Of a stretch of 7,778 nucleotides of DNA, positions 1-5,589 are shown in pieces (the first letter of the stretch is position 1; each line of letters opens with the position of its first letter). The stretch is from Acidimicrobiaceae bacterium. GTDB taxonomy: Bacteria > Actinomycetota > Acidimicrobiia > Acidimicrobiales > RAAP-2. The position numbers and the translations under genes were made by a program. Below the pieces are notes generated by a model. It saw only the letters and a program-made list of their open reading frames with translations. It made no database searches and was not told the origin of the DNA. The DNA lies in contig PLSY01000273.1 of NCBI GenBank assembly GCA_003164275.1, positions 1 to 7,778 of the forward strand. The letters are read 5' to 3'.

Positions 1-179
1 CCCGAGGGGTCGTCGTCCGAAGCCCCGGTGACCAACCCCGGCCCAAGGGCTCGAAGGTATTGACGCCAACCGGGCCCAGCATTCTCCTCGATGAGATCGA
101 ATTCCGAAGGCTGCCGAGAAGGGCCGGGAGTGGAATCGGTTGGCGCTGACTTAGTATCCCTTGGTTCGATAGTTATTGG
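1..179 (-). CDS. Nramp-family metal transporter, N-terminal part, runs off left edge
   Basis: The minus-strand frame is open from 179 to the window edge (59 codons) and ends in LGPGLVTGASDDDPSG, a close match to the conserved first-helix segment of Nramp/MntH-type proton-coupled Mn/Fe transporters of the inner membrane. A polar, Pro/Ser-rich stretch of about 40 residues precedes it. A TGA closes the frame at 182-180, and no ATG or GTG lies between that stop and the conserved motif; the only TTG is inside the motif. An ATG at 195-193 in another frame, which overlaps the TGA of the upstream frame as ATGA, would reach this frame through a one-base indel between about 179 and 153. The gene is therefore partial by window and perhaps frameshifted near its start. 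Family call is good; gene integrity is uncertain. Confidence 0.6.
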
Positions 180-191
180 TCAACCTCGACT

Positions 192-437
192 TCATAGTCC
201 CCAAGCCCGTAGCCCGTAGCCCGATGACGAGCACGAACGCGACAGATCTGGCAGATTCTCATCGGGGCGTGGGGCAGGCTCGCCGAAATCTATTCCTGGG
301 GGGACGAGCGAGGGACAGCCCACCGACCAGGCGTTGAGGAGATGGCGGGCGAACCGCTCTTCGACGAACGGCGCGGCAGCGGTGCACAACAGGAGGTCGC
401 GCCACAGGAGCGGTTCGCTGCCATGTCTTGCCTCCAT
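192..437 (-). CDS. Hypothetical 81-aa frame, doubtful
   Basis: This frame has mostly G/C third positions in its first half and encodes a mildly hydrophobic, helix-like segment (residues about 8-38, containing LLWRDLLL and FVEERFARHLLNAW). Its second half is Pro/Ser-rich and looks less like protein. I do not recognise a family. The site before ATG 437 is only a G-run (444-448). A better SD, GGAGG, sits inside the frame and is well spaced for an ATG at 424 in a different frame, so the start may be displaced by an indel. The stop overlaps an ATG (195-193) as ATGA, an operon-like arrangement with the transporter frame. It could equally be a remnant or non-coding. Confidence 0.25.
   Translation of the reverse strand: MEARHGSEPLLWRDLLLCTAAAPFVEERFARHLLNAWSVGCPSLVPPGIDFGEPAPRPDENLPDLSRSCSSSGYGLRAWGL
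204..224. repeat. Three tandem copies of a 7-mer (AGCCCGT, AGCCCGT, AGCCCGA)
   Basis: Direct reading shows three head-to-tail 7-base units, the last with one change. They lie at the 3' end of the doubtful 81-codon minus-strand frame. With a 7-base period, a change in copy number would shift the reading frame. No function is implied. Confidence 0.6.
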
Positions 438-500
438 CTAGTTCCCCCGACCCGATCCCGAGCCGGGGTTCACGATTCCTGTCCAACAAGTTTCGAAGTC

Positions 501-656
501 TCAGGTCCGTGCGCTATTGGAGCGGCCCCGACCAAGAGCGAACGCGACGACCCAAACGACGAACAGGATTACGGCAACAATCCACAACGCGTGGATTGCA
601 AACCCGAGGCCCCCAAAGATCAGTGCGAGAATCAACAATACGAGAATTATTCCCAT
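501..656 (-). CDS. Small two-helix hydrophobic membrane protein, 51 aa
   Basis: The protein starts MGIILVLLILALIFGGLGFA, giving one transmembrane segment at about residues 2-20 and a second at about 24-43 (HALWIVAVILFVVWVVAFAL). It ends in a short basic, Ser-rich tail (GRGRSNSART) that should lie in the cytoplasm under the positive-inside rule. It resembles the short hydrophobic proteins, often linked to stress or the envelope, that are common in actinobacteria and Firmicutes (lmo0937-like), whose molecular role is unknown. The frame could extend to 719, but those 21 residues are polar and unlike the rest. The ATG at 656 has the purine-rich AAAGAGGA about 4 bases upstream, which fixes the start. 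It is probably transcribed alone from the gap 657-761. Confidence 0.75.
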   Translation of the reverse strand: MGIILVLLILALIFGGLGFAIHALWIVAVILFVVWVVAFALGRGRSNSART

Positions 657-740
657 TACGTCCTCTTTTCGGTGTGCCTTCGGGCGCTTGCGTTGGCAGT
701 GCCACCTAGCTGGGACCACCGTGCTCCGTAGGATGTAACA

Positions 741-751
741 ATTGCAGCAAT
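741..751. promoter_or_regulatory. Short perfect inverted repeat ATTGC-A-GCAAT
   Basis: An 11-base dyad lies in the 105-base gap (657-761) between the stop of the 106-aa gene and the start of the 51-aa membrane-protein gene, both on the minus strand. It could be an operator for the membrane-protein gene or part of a weak hairpin after the upstream gene. No clear -35/-10 pair was found near it, and a dyad this short can arise by chance. Confidence 0.2.
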
Positions 752-761
752 ATCGCTGGAG

Positions 762-1082
762 TTACTGATAGGCGAGGACACGCGACTCCCAGATGTGCAG
801 TCTCGATCGGAACCGTTCGACCTGGGCTACCACCACCGGAACATTGGTCAGCTCAACTTCTCGTTGCGCCTGCGGAGACTGATCTGCCATCAGCTGGTGG
901 ATGCGTTCGAGGACTGATTCCTCCATGACCACGATCTCGGAGTAGATGTTCTTCCAGAACAGTGCCTGCTCCAGAGAGGCGGATTTGGGGTCAGCCTCAT
1001 CATCCATGCCCACCGAGCTGTCTCCACCCCTTGTGGCCGCAACGATATCGGGCCTGTCTTCACCAATGTCACCGAGGTTCAT
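762..1082 (-). CDS. Hypothetical helical protein, 106 aa; free-standing homologue of the neighbouring regulator's N-domain
   Basis: The N-terminal ~33 residues are acidic and probably disordered. From residue ~36 a helical hairpin-like domain follows (SLEQALFWKNIYSE, then VLERIHQLMADQSPQAQ, then RFRSRLHIWESRVLAYQ). The same pattern appears in the divergent plus-strand gene: the W-x-x-I-Y spacing, L-[ED]-R-[IV], and P-x-A-Q at the same distance. Here it has no DNA-binding domain. I do not recognise a named family. ATG 1082 gives the longest form. A GTG at 1013, with GGAG 8 bases upstream, would give an 83-aa form and leave about 120 bases of divergent promoter instead of about 55. A role as partner or inhibitor of the neighbouring regulator is inference only. 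Confidence 0.6.
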   Translation of the reverse strand: MNLGDIGEDRPDIVAATRGGDSSVGMDDEADPKSASLEQALFWKNIYSEIVVMEESVLERIHQLMADQSPQAQREVELTNVPVVVAQVERFRSRLHIWESRVLAYQ

Positions 1083-1137
1083 GCTCCCGGTCTACATCGA
1101 TCATGGTAAAAAGTTCAGCAACAGGATCCGTATAGTG

Positions 1138-1338
1138 ATGAACATGCCGGAGGGACCCGAGAAGCCGTCAGAGTCGGTTCCTCTTGAAGGAGAGGACATC
1201 GATACGGAGCATTGGGAGGATGCGCGCCATTGGATGAGCATCTATGACGATCTGATCCGCTTCAAACTGGGCCTCCTCGATCGGGTGCAACGGGAACTGC
1301 CCAAGTGCATCCAGTGGCACAGAAGGCCGCCGACGTAG
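1138..1338 (+). CDS. N-terminal fragment of a winged-helix regulator (before an apparent frameshift)
   Basis: From ATG 1138 (or GTG 1135, 8 bases after AGGA at 1123-1126) the frame encodes an acidic leader and then a helical stretch, DARHWMSIYDDLIRFKLGLL followed by DRVQRELPK. The stretch aligns with the 106-aa minus-strand protein. After ELPK the homology stops: the frame reads about ten unrelated residues (CIQWHRRPPT) to the TAG at 1336-1338. Homology resumes at once in the frame that starts at GTG 1305. The frame is open further upstream, but that part lies antisense to the divergent gene and lacks a ribosome site. It most likely forms one gene with the 1305-1706 segment. Confidence 0.5.
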   Translation: MNMPEGPEKPSESVPLEGEDIDTEHWEDARHWMSIYDDLIRFKLGLLDRVQRELPKCIQWHRRPPT

Positions 1339-1706
1339 ACGTAGGCTTCATCGAGACTCAGAAGGCCGGGTACTACGAGCGACTCGACCTGTGGTACCAG
1401 CGGGTGTGGAAACTCCAGGGACTGTGGCTTGATCCGAACGGTCGCGTGTTGCGCCACAAGGGCAACGAGGCTGTCCTCACTAACAGGAAGTTCGAACTCC
1501 TCCAGTTCCTACTCGATCATCCCCATCGCTACTACACCCCGTCGCAGATCATGGGATATGCCTGGTCGGACTCCGCATTATTCCCGGAGGAAGTCCGCAA
1601 CTACGTCTCGCGCGTCAGGAAGATTCTGGTTCGACTGGAGATCCCTTGTGACCTGGTCAATCGCCCTGGTCGTGGTTATTCCCTTACGTTTCGCAACAAG
1701 GACTAG
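1305..1706 (+). CDS. OmpR/PhoB-type winged-helix DNA-binding protein (C-terminal part of a frameshifted regulator)
   Basis: Residues 1-40 continue the helical domain seen in the upstream frame (HPVAQKAADV, then YYERLDLWYQRVWKL). Residues ~39-131 form a Trans_reg_C winged helix: a beta-strand antenna (GLWLDPNGRVLRH), LTNRKFELLQFLLDHP, a recognition helix PEEVRNYVSRVRKIL (94-108), and a wing hairpin ending NRPGRGYSLTF. This fold binds DNA in response regulators, but no receiver domain with a phosphorylatable Asp is present, so the helical N-domain is probably the sensory or dimerising part. GTG 1305 has no good ribosome site, which supports reading it as the second half of a gene starting near 1138. 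A likely target is the divergent promoter region around 1014-1137. Confidence 0.65.
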   Translation: MHPVAQKAADVDVGFIETQKAGYYERLDLWYQRVWKLQGLWLDPNGRVLRHKGNEAVLTNRKFELLQFLLDHPHRYYTPSQIMGYAWSDSALFPEEVRNYVSRVRKILVRLEIPCDLVNRPGRGYSLTFRNKD

Positions 1707-1859
1707 CTTCGACTGTGACTAGCAGCTGACCAAGCGCGGCGAGAATCACGATCGTTAGATCAGTTTTTCGATAGTTCCTGGAAGTACCACCGACGATGGT
1801 TGGATTGCACGGATCCCGGTAGAGACCCGCGCGGCCAACGCTTCACCTACCCGCTCAAC
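1707..1859. other. Intergenic gap between convergent genes
   Basis: This 153-base gap separates the 3' ends of the winged-helix gene (plus) and the chorismate lyase gene (minus). The only terminator-like element is a 4-bp stem (GATC 1750-1753 with GATC 1758-1761) followed by five T (1764-1768), which is too weak to call. No gene-like frame was seen. Confidence 0.4.
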
Positions 1860-2417
1860 TCAAAGACTGGATGAGTCGTTCGGGTCGACTAGGGATGGGG
1901 TGCGGGAGGCAAGCGCGGGGACCGTCTGGAGAAACCATTCACTTACGACGATCGCGGGGCCGCTTCCCAGTGTGATGCGGTAGCGCCGAGAAAGCGCTGC
2001 CCTATCGAGGAGGTCGATGATCCTCGGGGTATTGCCGGTCGCAACTACAGGCCCAGCGAGTGGTTCCCGGCGGACCTCAAGATGGTGCTTCGTGAGCACG
2101 CGGCCGATTGGGTCCCGACTCGATTCGAGACGCCGTCGAGCGGATGCAGGGAGTCGCTCCACTGCGATCTCGGACTCGGCGTAGACAAACCTCCGGCCCG
2201 AGATTCGCCCAGTGAGCAGTACGGTTCGACGAACCAGTTCGGCTTCGGATTCGAGTTGGAGCAAGTTGTCGCTGCCGGCGGGCCCGGTATTCTGCGAGAG
2301 GATGTCCGCGTCGATCGGCTCCCCTGCAAGGTGTTCCAGAAATTCGGTAACCGTCCCCTTGGCCCGTTGCAGAGCGTTCAAGAGTTCGGCAGCCGCCGGC
2401 GGAGGGACCCCGGTCAT
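1860..2417 (-). CDS. Chorismate pyruvate-lyase family protein (DUF98/PF01947-like), probable 4-hydroxybenzoate synthase
   Basis: The 185-aa product resembles the Rv2949c family, which cleaves chorismate to pyruvate and 4-hydroxybenzoate in the cytosol. An N-terminal helical region is followed by RRTVLLTGR and FVYAESEIAVERLP (residues ~62-90), DPIGRVL (102-108), LSRRYRI (142-148) and the near-terminal SEWF (159-162), in the order usual for the family. The Arg and Glu residues in these blocks are candidates for chorismate binding and catalysis. The frame extends upstream to GTG 2534, but those 39 residues are atypical and ATG 2417 gives the usual family length. The ribosome site at 2417 is weak (CTGAGACC), so the start is moderately certain. 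The last ~20 residues (Ser/Asp-rich) look like a disordered tail. It lies on the same strand as the UbiA-like and methyltransferase genes, 353 bases downstream. Confidence 0.75.
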   Translation of the reverse strand: MTGVPPPAAAELLNALQRAKGTVTEFLEHLAGEPIDADILSQNTGPAGSDNLLQLESEAELVRRTVLLTGRISGRRFVYAESEIAVERLPASARRRLESSRDPIGRVLTKHHLEVRREPLAGPVVATGNTPRIIDLLDRAALSRRYRITLGSGPAIVVSEWFLQTVPALASRTPSLVDPNDSSSL

Positions 2418-2585
2418 GGTCTCAGGTGCAGCACTGGCGGAGCATCCATCGACACAGGCTGACCGTACTCCGGCATTCCCGAGTGGCCTGGTCGCGCCGT
2501 TGGGAGCTGGCACTGAGTGCGTCCCTTGCAGCACAGGGCTCGGGATGCTTGCAAGTTCTCCACATCGGCAACCGCCGGCGGAGGC
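2387..2585. repeat. Near-identical 20-mers CGGCA(G/A)CCGCCGGCGGAGG(G/C), direct, about 180 bases apart
   Basis: Copies at 2387-2406 and 2566-2585 differ at 2 of 20 positions. The first encodes the Pro/Ala-rich N terminus of the chorismate lyase; the second is in the upstream gap. Each has a self-complementary CCGCCGGCGG core. This may be chance in GC-rich DNA or a small duplication. Confidence 0.4.
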
Positions 2586-2770
2586 TTGGTTTCGGACGCC
2601 CGGCTCCGGTTACTTCTTGAAGGTGGAACCACGGCTGAGATGGCGTGGACGCTCGAGGTTCTCCTACCCGGGCTGTGGCTCGCCAGCCGGACTGGCAGTC
2701 CCCAGTGGTGGGGGCATGACCGTATTGTCGAGATAGCGATCCCCGGGTTCCGTCGGCGCCTTGAGAGCTG
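2418..2770. other. 353-base gap inside the biosynthetic cluster, no convincing gene
   Basis: The frames here have atypical composition (rich in Arg, Ser, Pro) and no recognisable motif, so I call no gene. The gap separates the chorismate lyase start from the UbiA-like stop, so the lyase may have its own promoter or a long leader. Two hairpins that exclude each other are visible: GCCAG/CTGGC (2682-2696) and GGACT/AGTCC (2689-2701). No known riboswitch core was matched. Confidence 0.35.
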
Positions 2771-3523
2771 CTAGTGCAGCCGGTCGATGGCGATGGCTGC
2801 TGCAAGGAGTACGACGGCCCACGACATCGCTCGCAGCGCCTGCTCTAACGGAGCCAGCAGCGCTGCCCGATCGACGGGGATGGCTCCGCCGTCAGTCAGT
2901 GTGATGGCTCCTTTCACGTCAGCAGCCTGGCGGCGTAGCAGTCGAGCCGGCCTGCTCAGCGCCCGCTGCGCTGCGGACAGCGCCGCGGCACCGACGGCGG
3001 CAATCAGCGGGGCAACGGCCAATCTCCCGGTCTGGGCAACGTAGGCGGTCAGTACCGGAAAGGCGCCCCAACTTGCGGCGAACCCGACGTCGTTGTGGAT
3101 CACTCCGCCAAACAGCTCAAAGTTATAGGCAACGACAAGTAGCGGTCCGACGACGAGGAAGGGAACCAGCGCCCAGCCGATCTGGGCGATCCCGACGACT
3201 CCGAGGGTAACGGAGCCGGCAAGCCCGGCGCCGGCAACGACGACCAGGGCGACCGATGGAATTCGGGTGCGCAGCGGTCGCCCGTGCAACTCGTCGAGAG
3301 CGTGAGCCGCCAGGCCGACCGCGAAGAAGAACGCCAACAGGGTGGCAATCAGCCGGGTGGCGTTGACCGCCGGCGCCAGGCATGCGCCGATGACGACGTA
3401 GGCAAGGTGCCATGCGGTGTAAGGCGGGTGGAGTAACGTCCACCAGTCACGCCAGCCGCCCGGACGGGCTGCGTAGTAGGCGGCGCGCTGATCGGGCGGT
3501 GGATCTACTGGCGTCTCACCCAC
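2771..3523 (-). CDS. UbiA-like polytopic membrane protein, putative prenyltransferase
   Basis: The 250-aa product is strongly hydrophobic with about seven or eight membrane segments. It opens with a UbiA-like lead-in (WWTLLHPPYTAWHLAYVVIG, residues 27-46). A loop HALDELHGRPLRTRIP (74-89) sits where UbiA enzymes carry their first Asp-rich motif, and it keeps the basic R-T-R found after that motif. Later blocks are YNFELFGGVIHND (133-145) and WGAFPVLTAY (152-161). Canonical UbiA proteins join a polyprenyl diphosphate to an aromatic ring using NDxxDxxxD and DxxxD motifs; both are absent or strongly changed here, so activity is not assured. GTG 3523 overlaps the methyltransferase stop by 8 bases, which implies translational coupling. 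Alternatives are another membrane enzyme of the UbiA superfamily or an inactive relative. Confidence 0.6.
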   Translation of the reverse strand: MGETPVDPPPDQRAAYYAARPGGWRDWWTLLHPPYTAWHLAYVVIGACLAPAVNATRLIATLLAFFFAVGLAAHALDELHGRPLRTRIPSVALVVVAGAGLAGSVTLGVVGIAQIGWALVPFLVVGPLLVVAYNFELFGGVIHNDVGFAASWGAFPVLTAYVAQTGRLAVAPLIAAVGAAALSAAQRALSRPARLLRRQAADVKGAITLTDGGAIPVDRAALLAPLEQALRAMSWAVVLLAAAIAIDRLH

Positions 3524-4250
3524 CCGCGCGCCGACCCCACATGATCAATCCGCCACCGAGGCTCATGCGCCGCACACCGACATCGACGAAGCCCGCTCGC
3601 CGCCATGCCTCGATCGTCCAGTCCACCGAATAACGCCGGTAGTGGGCCGAGATGTTGGGACCGAGAAACCTGCCGACGTCGAACCACGCTTTCCCGCCGG
3701 AAAGCCAGCCGCCAGCGGGAAGCAGGAGTCGCGTATAACCCCACCACCAGAACCTCCAGAACCGGCTCTGCGGTAGGAGGAACTCGAGGCTGGCGACTGC
3801 CCCTCCGGGCTTCACGAGCCGTGCGAGCTCGATCAGAGTGGCTTGGGGGTCGTCAACGTAGCGCAGCAGGTAGGTGAAGGTCAGCGCATCGAAGGTCTCG
3901 TCGGCGAAGGGTGTTTGCTCGGCCCGTCCAGCCACCAGCTGGACCTGGTCGGTCATGCCCCGTTCAGCTACATTGCGCTGGCCTTGGCGCAGCATGTCGA
4001 GCGTCAGGTCGACCCCCACCACCCGGGCACTCGTGCGATCGGCGAGCTGGAGCGCCACGCCGGCCGGCCCGGAGGCGACGTCAAGGATCAGCTCGGGCTG
4101 GCATGGGACTATGTGGTCGACCATGGCTCGACGCCAGCGCCCGTTCTGTCCCATCGACAGCAGTTCGGCGAGGCGGTCGTATCGTCCGGGAAGTGGCGCG
4201 AAGAGCTTCTGGGCGAACCGGTTGGTGTCCTCTTCCACAGGAATACCCAC
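3516..4250 (-). CDS. Class I SAM-dependent methyltransferase, UbiE/MenG-like
   Basis: The 244-aa product has SAM-binding motif I LDVASGPAG (56-64), an acidic residue after strand 2 (GVDLTLDML, D81), AEQTPFADETFD (110-121), FTYLLRYVDDP (125-135) and LVKPGG (145-150). This is the order in the UbiE/MenG enzymes that C-methylate prenylated quinone precursors at the membrane. The N terminus (NRFAQKLFAPLPGRYDRLAE, 10-29) also fits UbiE. An unusual aromatic insert, FWRFWWWGYTRLLLPAGGW (164-182), may contact the membrane or a lipid substrate. GTG 4250 has a strong SD, AAGGAGG (4261-4255), 4 bases upstream. The gene overlaps the UbiA-like gene by 8 bases and faces the reductase gene across 58 bases. 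A simple MenG is possible, but the neighbours favour a dedicated prenyl-aromatic methylation. Confidence 0.85.
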   Translation of the reverse strand: MGIPVEEDTNRFAQKLFAPLPGRYDRLAELLSMGQNGRWRRAMVDHIVPCQPELILDVASGPAGVALQLADRTSARVVGVDLTLDMLRQGQRNVAERGMTDQVQLVAGRAEQTPFADETFDALTFTYLLRYVDDPQATLIELARLVKPGGAVASLEFLLPQSRFWRFWWWGYTRLLLPAGGWLSGGKAWFDVGRFLGPNISAHYRRYSVDWTIEAWRRAGFVDVGVRRMSLGGGLIMWGRRAGG

Positions 4251-4308
4251 GACGCCTCCTTAGGTGTGAAGATCTCACTGTAAGCGGTCGGGGGTCGAAA
4301 GGAGTCGT
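4251..4308. promoter_or_regulatory. Divergent promoter region with a GTGA-N5-TCAC dyad
   Basis: This 58-base spacer holds back-to-back SD sites: AAGGAGG for the methyltransferase on the minus strand and AAAGGAG (4298-4304) for the reductase on the plus strand. A dyad GTGA-AGATC-TCAC lies at 4266-4278. Beside it are overlapping weak -10-like hexamers, TGTAAG on plus (4279-4284) and TACAGT on minus (4283-4278). A shared operator controlling both directions is plausible, but no convincing -35 elements were found. Confidence 0.35.
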
Positions 4309-5589
4309 GTGAGTCGCAGGCATTTTGATGTGCTTGTCGTCGGAGCCGGTCCGGCAGGAAGCATTGCCGCTCTGGTGCTGGCGCGTGCCGGGGCCAGCGT
4401 GGCGCTGCTCGACAAGACACAATTTCCGAGGGACAAGGCCTGCGGCGACTTCATCGGCCCGCGGGGCCTCCAAGTCCTCACCGATCTCGGAATACCGGAA
4501 CCGCCCGGGCTCAACGTCGGGGACATGGTGGTCGTTGGTCCCACCGGACGACGGGTCGTCCTTCCGTGCTTCAACGGGGTCACCTACCCGGGTCGTGCGC
4601 GGGCCATGACCCGGTCCGTGTTCGACGACGCCCTGCGCACCGCCGCGCTTGACGCAGGCGCAATTGCCTACGCCGGGCGGGCCGATCGCCCGCTCCGGTC
4701 GGGAGGTGACATCGAAGGCTTCACCGTGAGCGACGGCGACGGCGCAGAGCTGCGAGCCGACTTCGTCATCGGGGCTGATGGCGCCACCAGCCACGTGGCG
4801 CACAGCGCCGGCCTGGTCGAGGGGTCGCGGGTGCTCTGGGGGTTTGCGGTGCGCTGCTACATGGACCAGCACGTCGACCTCCCGGCGATCACGCTGTGGG
4901 AACCGACCCGGTGGCATGCATTCCCCGGTTACGGCTGGATCTTCCCAAGCCCAGGGGGAGTCGCCAATATCGGCGTTGGTATAGGAACGCTGGCGGATCG
5001 TCAGCTCGGCGCGGCGGCGGTGCGGGTGCTCCCCGCCTATCTCGACCACCTGGTCGAACTCGGACTCGTCGACCGGGCGGCCGTCTCGCCGCTGCCGCGT
5101 CGATTGGGGGGATGGCTCAAGATGGGCATGGTGGGGACCACGCCCGCCGCTGGCCGTGTGCTGTTGGTGGGCGATGCTGCCGGCCTCGTCAACCCGCTGC
5201 AGGGCGAGGGCATCGCACAGGCGATGACCAGCGGACGATCGGCCGCCGAGGCGGTCCTCAACTCGCCGGGCAATGCAGCGACGCGCTACCGCGACAACTT
5301 GGCCCGAGACCATCTCCCGTACCAGCAGATCACCGCTGCTGGCCACGCCGCGCTGGTCGGTCGCCCGCGGGTCATTGCCGCAGTGGGACGCGTGCTCACG
5401 ACCCCGGGGCTCGGGAGCGCACTCGCCGGGGGCTGGGGCATCTTCTGGAACGAACTACTCGACGGGGCGGCACCGGGAGGCGCGCGAAGTGTCGCTACGG
5501 CGTCGACGTGGCTCGGGCGGGCAGTTACGGCTCGAACCGAGGTCTCCCACTGGTTCTCGTCGACCTTTGACGACCCTCAGCTCCCCTGA
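4309..5589 (+). CDS. Geranylgeranyl reductase family FAD-dependent oxidoreductase
   Basis: The 426-aa product begins with a Rossmann dinucleotide site VVGAGPAGS (10-18). It has the family's FPRDKACGD (39-47), the second FAD motif GADGATS (155-161), a GYGWIFP block (207-213), and the FAD-ribityl motif LVGDAAGLVNPLQGEGIAQA (286-305). These define the GGR/ChlP-like flavoproteins that saturate isoprenoid double bonds in chlorophyll, tocopherol, quinone or archaeal-lipid chains at the membrane surface. Length is normal. GTG 4309 is chosen because AAAGGAG lies 4 bases upstream and the Rossmann fold starts at once. The divergent methyltransferase and UbiA-like neighbours suggest a prenylated aromatic as substrate. 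Other family members halogenate or hydroxylate, so chain reduction is the leading guess rather than certain. Confidence 0.88.
   Translation: MSRRHFDVLVVGAGPAGSIAALVLARAGASVALLDKTQFPRDKACGDFIGPRGLQVLTDLGIPEPPGLNVGDMVVVGPTGRRVVLPCFNGVTYPGRARAMTRSVFDDALRTAALDAGAIAYAGRADRPLRSGGDIEGFTVSDGDGAELRADFVIGADGATSHVAHSAGLVEGSRVLWGFAVRCYMDQHVDLPAITLWEPTRWHAFPGYGWIFPSPGGVANIGVGIGTLADRQLGAAAVRVLPAYLDHLVELGLVDRAAVSPLPRRLGGWLKMGMVGTTPAAGRVLLVGDAAGLVNPLQGEGIAQAMTSGRSAAEAVLNSPGNAATRYRDNLARDHLPYQQITAAGHAALVGRPRVIAAVGRVLTTPGLGSALAGGWGIFWNELLDGAAPGGARSVATASTWLGRAVTARTEVSHWFSSTFDDPQLP

Noticed and set aside
64..145. Inverted 8-mers CGCCAACC (64-71) and GGTTGGCG (138-145)
   Set aside because: They are short, about 66 bases apart and inside the Nramp coding frame; likely chance.
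342..738. Plus-strand frames of 129, 93 and 73 codons
   Set aside because: They lie antisense to the 51-aa membrane protein and the 81-codon frame and have shadow-like composition without motifs.
946..1080. Upstream extension of the plus-strand regulator frame to 946
   Set aside because: That part is antisense to the 106-aa minus-strand gene, has no ribosome site, and reads as Ser/Pro-rich non-protein-like sequence.
1299..1306. Programmed -1 ribosomal frameshift in the regulator
   Set aside because: The codons CTG CCC AAG do not form a slippery X-XXY-YYZ heptamer, and no strong downstream stem-loop was evident by eye.
1750..1768. Intrinsic terminator after the winged-helix gene
   Set aside because: The stem is only 4 bp, although five T follow; too weak to annotate.
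2640..2720. Possible cobalamin-type riboswitch (CCACTGGGGACTGCC on the minus strand)
   Set aside because: Only a short CACTG-like match was found; the rest of the conserved B12-box order is absent.
2082..2805. Several overlapping frames (126, 174, 85 and 127 codons) on both strands
   Set aside because: They overlap the chorismate lyase gene or the gap before it, have skewed Arg/Ser/Pro composition and no recognisable domain.
4081..5346. A 421-codon open frame on the minus strand
   Set aside because: It is antisense to the reductase and methyltransferase genes, is rich in Arg/Pro/His/Gly, has no family motifs, and is a typical GC-rich shadow frame.
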